From Pelotomaculum sp. UBA3102 (GTDB lineage Bacteria; Bacillota; Desulfotomaculia; Desulfotomaculales; Pelotomaculaceae), in assembly GCA_002365865.1 (NCBI GenBank), contig DFAQ01000020.1, positions 1 to 6,893 of the forward strand: DNA of 6,893 bases, read 5' to 3'. Below the pieces are notes generated by a model. It searched no databases and had not been told where the DNA came from. It saw nothing but the letters and a program-made list of their open reading frames with translations. Within the stretch, counting starts at the first letter, position 1. Each line of letters begins with the position of its first letter. A program made the translations under genes and the position numbers. Positions 6,094-6,893 of this stretch are shown here, piece after piece.

Positions 6094-6869
6094 GCCCCTT
6101 TAAACCGGTGAAAATTGATATACTGACCCTTTTCCCGGAAATGTTTGCCGGGCCATTTTCAAACAGCATTTTAAAAAGGGCGCAGGAGTGCGGCCTGATT
6201 GAAATCAATTTAATTAATATCCGCGATTTTTCAGCGAACAAACATCGCACCGTGGATGACGCGCCGTATGGGGGCGGCGCGGGGATGGTCATGGGGCCGG
6301 AAGCATTATTTGGCGCCGTGGAACATGTTTTAAATACCAGAGGATTTGATCTGTTACCGGGCAGGGTGGTGCTGATGAGTCCCCAGGGCAGGCCTTTTAA
6401 CCAGATGCTAGCGGATAAAATGGCCCGGGAAAATAACTTGGTGCTGATTTGCGGTCATTATGAGGGTGTGGACGAGAGAGTACGGAAGGAATTGGTGACC
6501 GATGAAATTTCAATCGGTGATTACGTCCTTACCGGTGGGGAAATTCCGGCCATGGTGGTTGTAGACGCGGTAACGCGGCTGGTTCCCGGAGTCCTGGGGG
6601 AAGCCGCTTCAGCGACAGAAGATTCATTTTGCGGCGGATTATTGGAATATCCTCATTATACCAGGCCCAGGGAATACCGTGGGATGGGGGTCCCCGAAGT
6701 ATTGTTAAGCGGTCACCATGAGGAGATCAGGAAATGGAGAAGGCGAGAGTCCCTGCTGCGCACCCTGGAACGTCGCCCGGAGTTATTAAGAACCGCGGAA
6801 TTAACTTCTGAAGATAAAGAAATACTGAGAAGAATCAAGTCCAGCATTAATGAGTTGGATTTATCGTGA
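6090..6869 (+). CDS. trmD: tRNA (guanine-N1-)-methyltransferase TrmD
   Basis: Transfers methyl from S-adenosylmethionine to N1 of G37 in tRNAs reading CUN, CCN and CGG codons, preventing +1 frameshifting; active as a dimer in the cytoplasm. The 259 residues show the SPOUT deep trefoil-knot fold: FPEMF at 15-19, YGGGAGMVM at 60-68, SPQGRPFNQ at 97-105, and the cofactor-binding knot ICGHYEGVDERV (120-131) and SIGDYVLTGGE (141-151). Arg163 and Asp178 (in SATEDSF) align with catalytic Arg154 and Asp169 of the well-studied gammaproteobacterial TrmD. PHYTRP, VLLSGHH and the tRNA-contacting RRP (228-230) are also present. The ATG at 6090 overlaps the rimM TGA by 4 nt; an in-frame GTG at 6108 (VKIDILTLFPEMF) matches the usual family start more closely but lacks a clear ribosome binding site. 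Confidence 0.98.
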   Translation: MSPFKPVKIDILTLFPEMFAGPFSNSILKRAQECGLIEINLINIRDFSANKHRTVDDAPYGGGAGMVMGPEALFGAVEHVLNTRGFDLLPGRVVLMSPQGRPFNQMLADKMARENNLVLICGHYEGVDERVRKELVTDEISIGDYVLTGGEIPAMVVVDAVTRLVPGVLGEAASATEDSFCGGLLEYPHYTRPREYRGMGVPEVLLSGHHEEIRKWRRRESLLRTLERRPELLRTAELTSEDKEILRRIKSSINELDLS

Positions 6870-6893
6870 GCCACGGCAAAAGCATGAAGTTAA
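6866..6893 (+). CDS. Possible start of the next operon gene (3' cut by window end)
   Basis: A GTG at 6866 overlaps the trmD TGA as GTGA and opens a frame VSHGKSMKL that stays open to the window end; an ATG at 6884 in the same frame is an alternative start. Overlap of this type is how rimM and trmD are joined, so another coupled operon member is likely. In related clostridia the next gene is often a small SPOUT-type RNA methyltransferase or rplS, but nine codons are too few to identify it. No strong ribosome binding site is visible. Confidence 0.3.

Overview
The window looks like chromosome from a spore-former-type Firmicute, most likely a clostridial Peptococcaceae relative (Pelotomaculum/Desulfotomaculum-like). 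This rests on the gene order ylxM-ffh-rpsP-khpA-rimM-trmD, strong AAGGAGGTGA-type ribosome binding sites, frequent GTG/TTG start candidates and moderate GC. The genus is inference from sequence feel, not a database result.

Left part (2-1570, + strand): the 3' portion of a membrane-bound diguanylate cyclase, with an extracytoplasmic dCache-like sensor, a transmembrane helix, HAMP, a coiled coil and a GGEEF domain with an intact I-site. Its start lies upstream of the window. Facing it, with a 15 nt gap, is a class III PLP aminotransferase on the - strand (1586-3010), closest to putrescine aminotransferase (PatA/YgjG). Its start is best placed at the ATG at 3010, set by a GGAGG 5 nt upstream.

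Middle (3011-3225): a divergent AT-rich regulatory region. It holds a near-consensus sigma-A promoter (TTGACA-17-TAAAAT) firing rightward, a perfect 14 bp palindrome and a 13 bp inverted repeat on the aminotransferase side, and an imperfect tandem duplication of about 45 nt, the second copy of which carries the promoter.

Right part (3226-6893, + strand): a tightly spaced translation and protein-targeting operon. YlxM and Ffh belong to the signal recognition particle. S16, KhpA, RimM and TrmD serve 30S assembly, RNA binding and tRNA m1G37 methylation. Spacings are 28, 36, 12, about 71 and -4 nt, with no terminator visible, so the genes are probably co-transcribed from the promoter at 3152-3180. 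A further reading frame opens across the trmD stop and runs off the window.

This is largely an ordinary housekeeping region and I found no convincing new system. The points most worth a second look are the FtsY-like Asn in the Ffh P-loop, the palindrome and duplicated promoter region, and the atypical RimM N-terminal motif.
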